From positions 248,001 to 312,000 of the forward strand of contig NZ_JACHJL010000002.1 in assembly GCF_014203645.1 (NCBI RefSeq): a stretch of DNA of 64,000 nucleotides. The letters are read 5' to 3'. Below, in pieces: positions 63,733 to 64,000 of this stretch; positions within the stretch are counted from its first letter, which is position 1, and every line of letters starts with the position of its first letter. A model generated the notes under the pieces. That model worked only from the letters and a program-made list of their open reading frames with translations, was not told the origin of the DNA and did not search any database. Source of the DNA: Streptomyces zagrosensis (GTDB lineage: Bacteria; Actinomycetota; Actinomycetes; Streptomycetales; Streptomycetaceae). The position numbers and the translations under genes are program-made.

Positions 63733-64000
63733 TCACGGTTCCAGGAGTCGCACGGCCGTCGTCAGGTGGCGACGAACGACGTTGATGTACGCCTCGTCCT
63801 TGGATGGGTCGTTGATCCAGCGCAGGGCTTGCTCCATGAACCACTCGATCGCCCAGACACGGTGCCAGCCCAGTGCCCACGCCTGCGGGGCAAGGCCGCC
63901 GCGCTCGGCCAAGGCGCTGGGGTGTCCGCCGGCGGCGACGTACGCCTGGATGAAGCGGCGGAGCCGAACGGGGTCGGCGGGCTCGACGGTGCCGTGCCAG
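63733..64000 (-). CDS. Phosphotransferase-like protein (partial, 5' end beyond window)
   Basis: The last ~88 residues are visible, e.g. PADPVRLRRFIQAYVAAGG, then APQAWALGWHRVWAIEWFME and INVVRRHLTTAVRLLEP at the stop. The segment resembles the C-terminal lobe of aminoglycoside phosphotransferase-like kinases. The catalytic core lies past the edge. Assignment is tentative. Confidence 0.5.
   Translation of the reverse strand, partial: WHGTVEPADPVRLRRFIQAYVAAGGHPSALAERGGLAPQAWALGWHRVWAIEWFMEQALRWINDPSKDEAYINVVRRHLTTAVRLLEP

Overview
The window looks like a Streptomyces (or close actinomycete) chromosome. GC is very high with strong third-position G/C, GTG starts and ATGA overlaps are common, rare TTA leucine codons occur, and there is an HTH/DUF5753 regulator with two DUF397 genes. 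No tRNA, rRNA or complete insertion sequence was recognised.

Layout. (1) 1-10.6 kb: a type I-E CRISPR-Cas locus, all on the + strand: the 3' end of cas3 reading in frame into cse1, then cse2, cas7e, cas5e, cas6e, cas1 and cas2. Two arrays follow (3 and 21 repeats) with the same leader core at identical spacing. A putative cyclase (kynurenine formamidase-like) gene lies between them. (2) 10.8-14.4 kb: a secreted beta-propeller protein, a tiny secreted peptide, and an ECF sigma/zinc-finger anti-sigma pair. The propeller and the sigma gene share a -35/-10-like box. (3) 15.2-25.8 kb: three tandem free-standing condensation-domain proteins, a large LAL-type LuxR regulator with a TTA codon, then a secreted papain-like/C39 cysteine peptidase and a membrane-anchored partner. 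(4) 25.9-31.4 kb: an XRE-cupin regulator, a small unknown protein, and divergent-looking copies of tsaD and alaS side by side. (5) 31.4-38.9 kb: accessory-looking DNA with decayed gene fragments, DinB, two methyltransferases, a WS/DGAT-like acyltransferase and an SRA-like/PD-(D/E)xK (type IV-like) nuclease preceded by heptamer repeats. (6) 38.9-41.9 kb: a copper module with three CsoR-type operators, copA and a short divergent membrane protein. (7) 42-51.6 kb: a methyltransferase, a VOC protein, a DrrAB-type ABC exporter, a DoxX protein, a CAP-domain protein, a membrane endonuclease/phosphatase-family protein and a MerR regulator. (8) 51.7-59.1 kb: core-like genes: LigD-type polymerase, PhoX with an upstream PHO box, a TerF-like vWA protein and metG. 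(9) 59.2-64 kb: an unknown pair, HTH/DUF397 genes, then on the - strand a phosphotransferase (cut by the window edge), a methyltransferase, a HAD-like protein and a broken lasso-B2-like gene.

How the genes work together. The Cas genes and arrays form one adaptation, crRNA-processing and interference locus. The ECF pair probably controls itself and the beta-propeller gene. The LAL regulator probably controls the condensation-domain trio beside it. The copper ATPase is probably de-repressed by CsoR, and phoX by PhoP. The strongest candidates for undescribed biology are the condensation-domain trio, the tsaD-alaS pair, the shared ECF box and the Cas3-Cse1 read-through arrangement. Assignments rest on reading motifs by eye; no database search was run.
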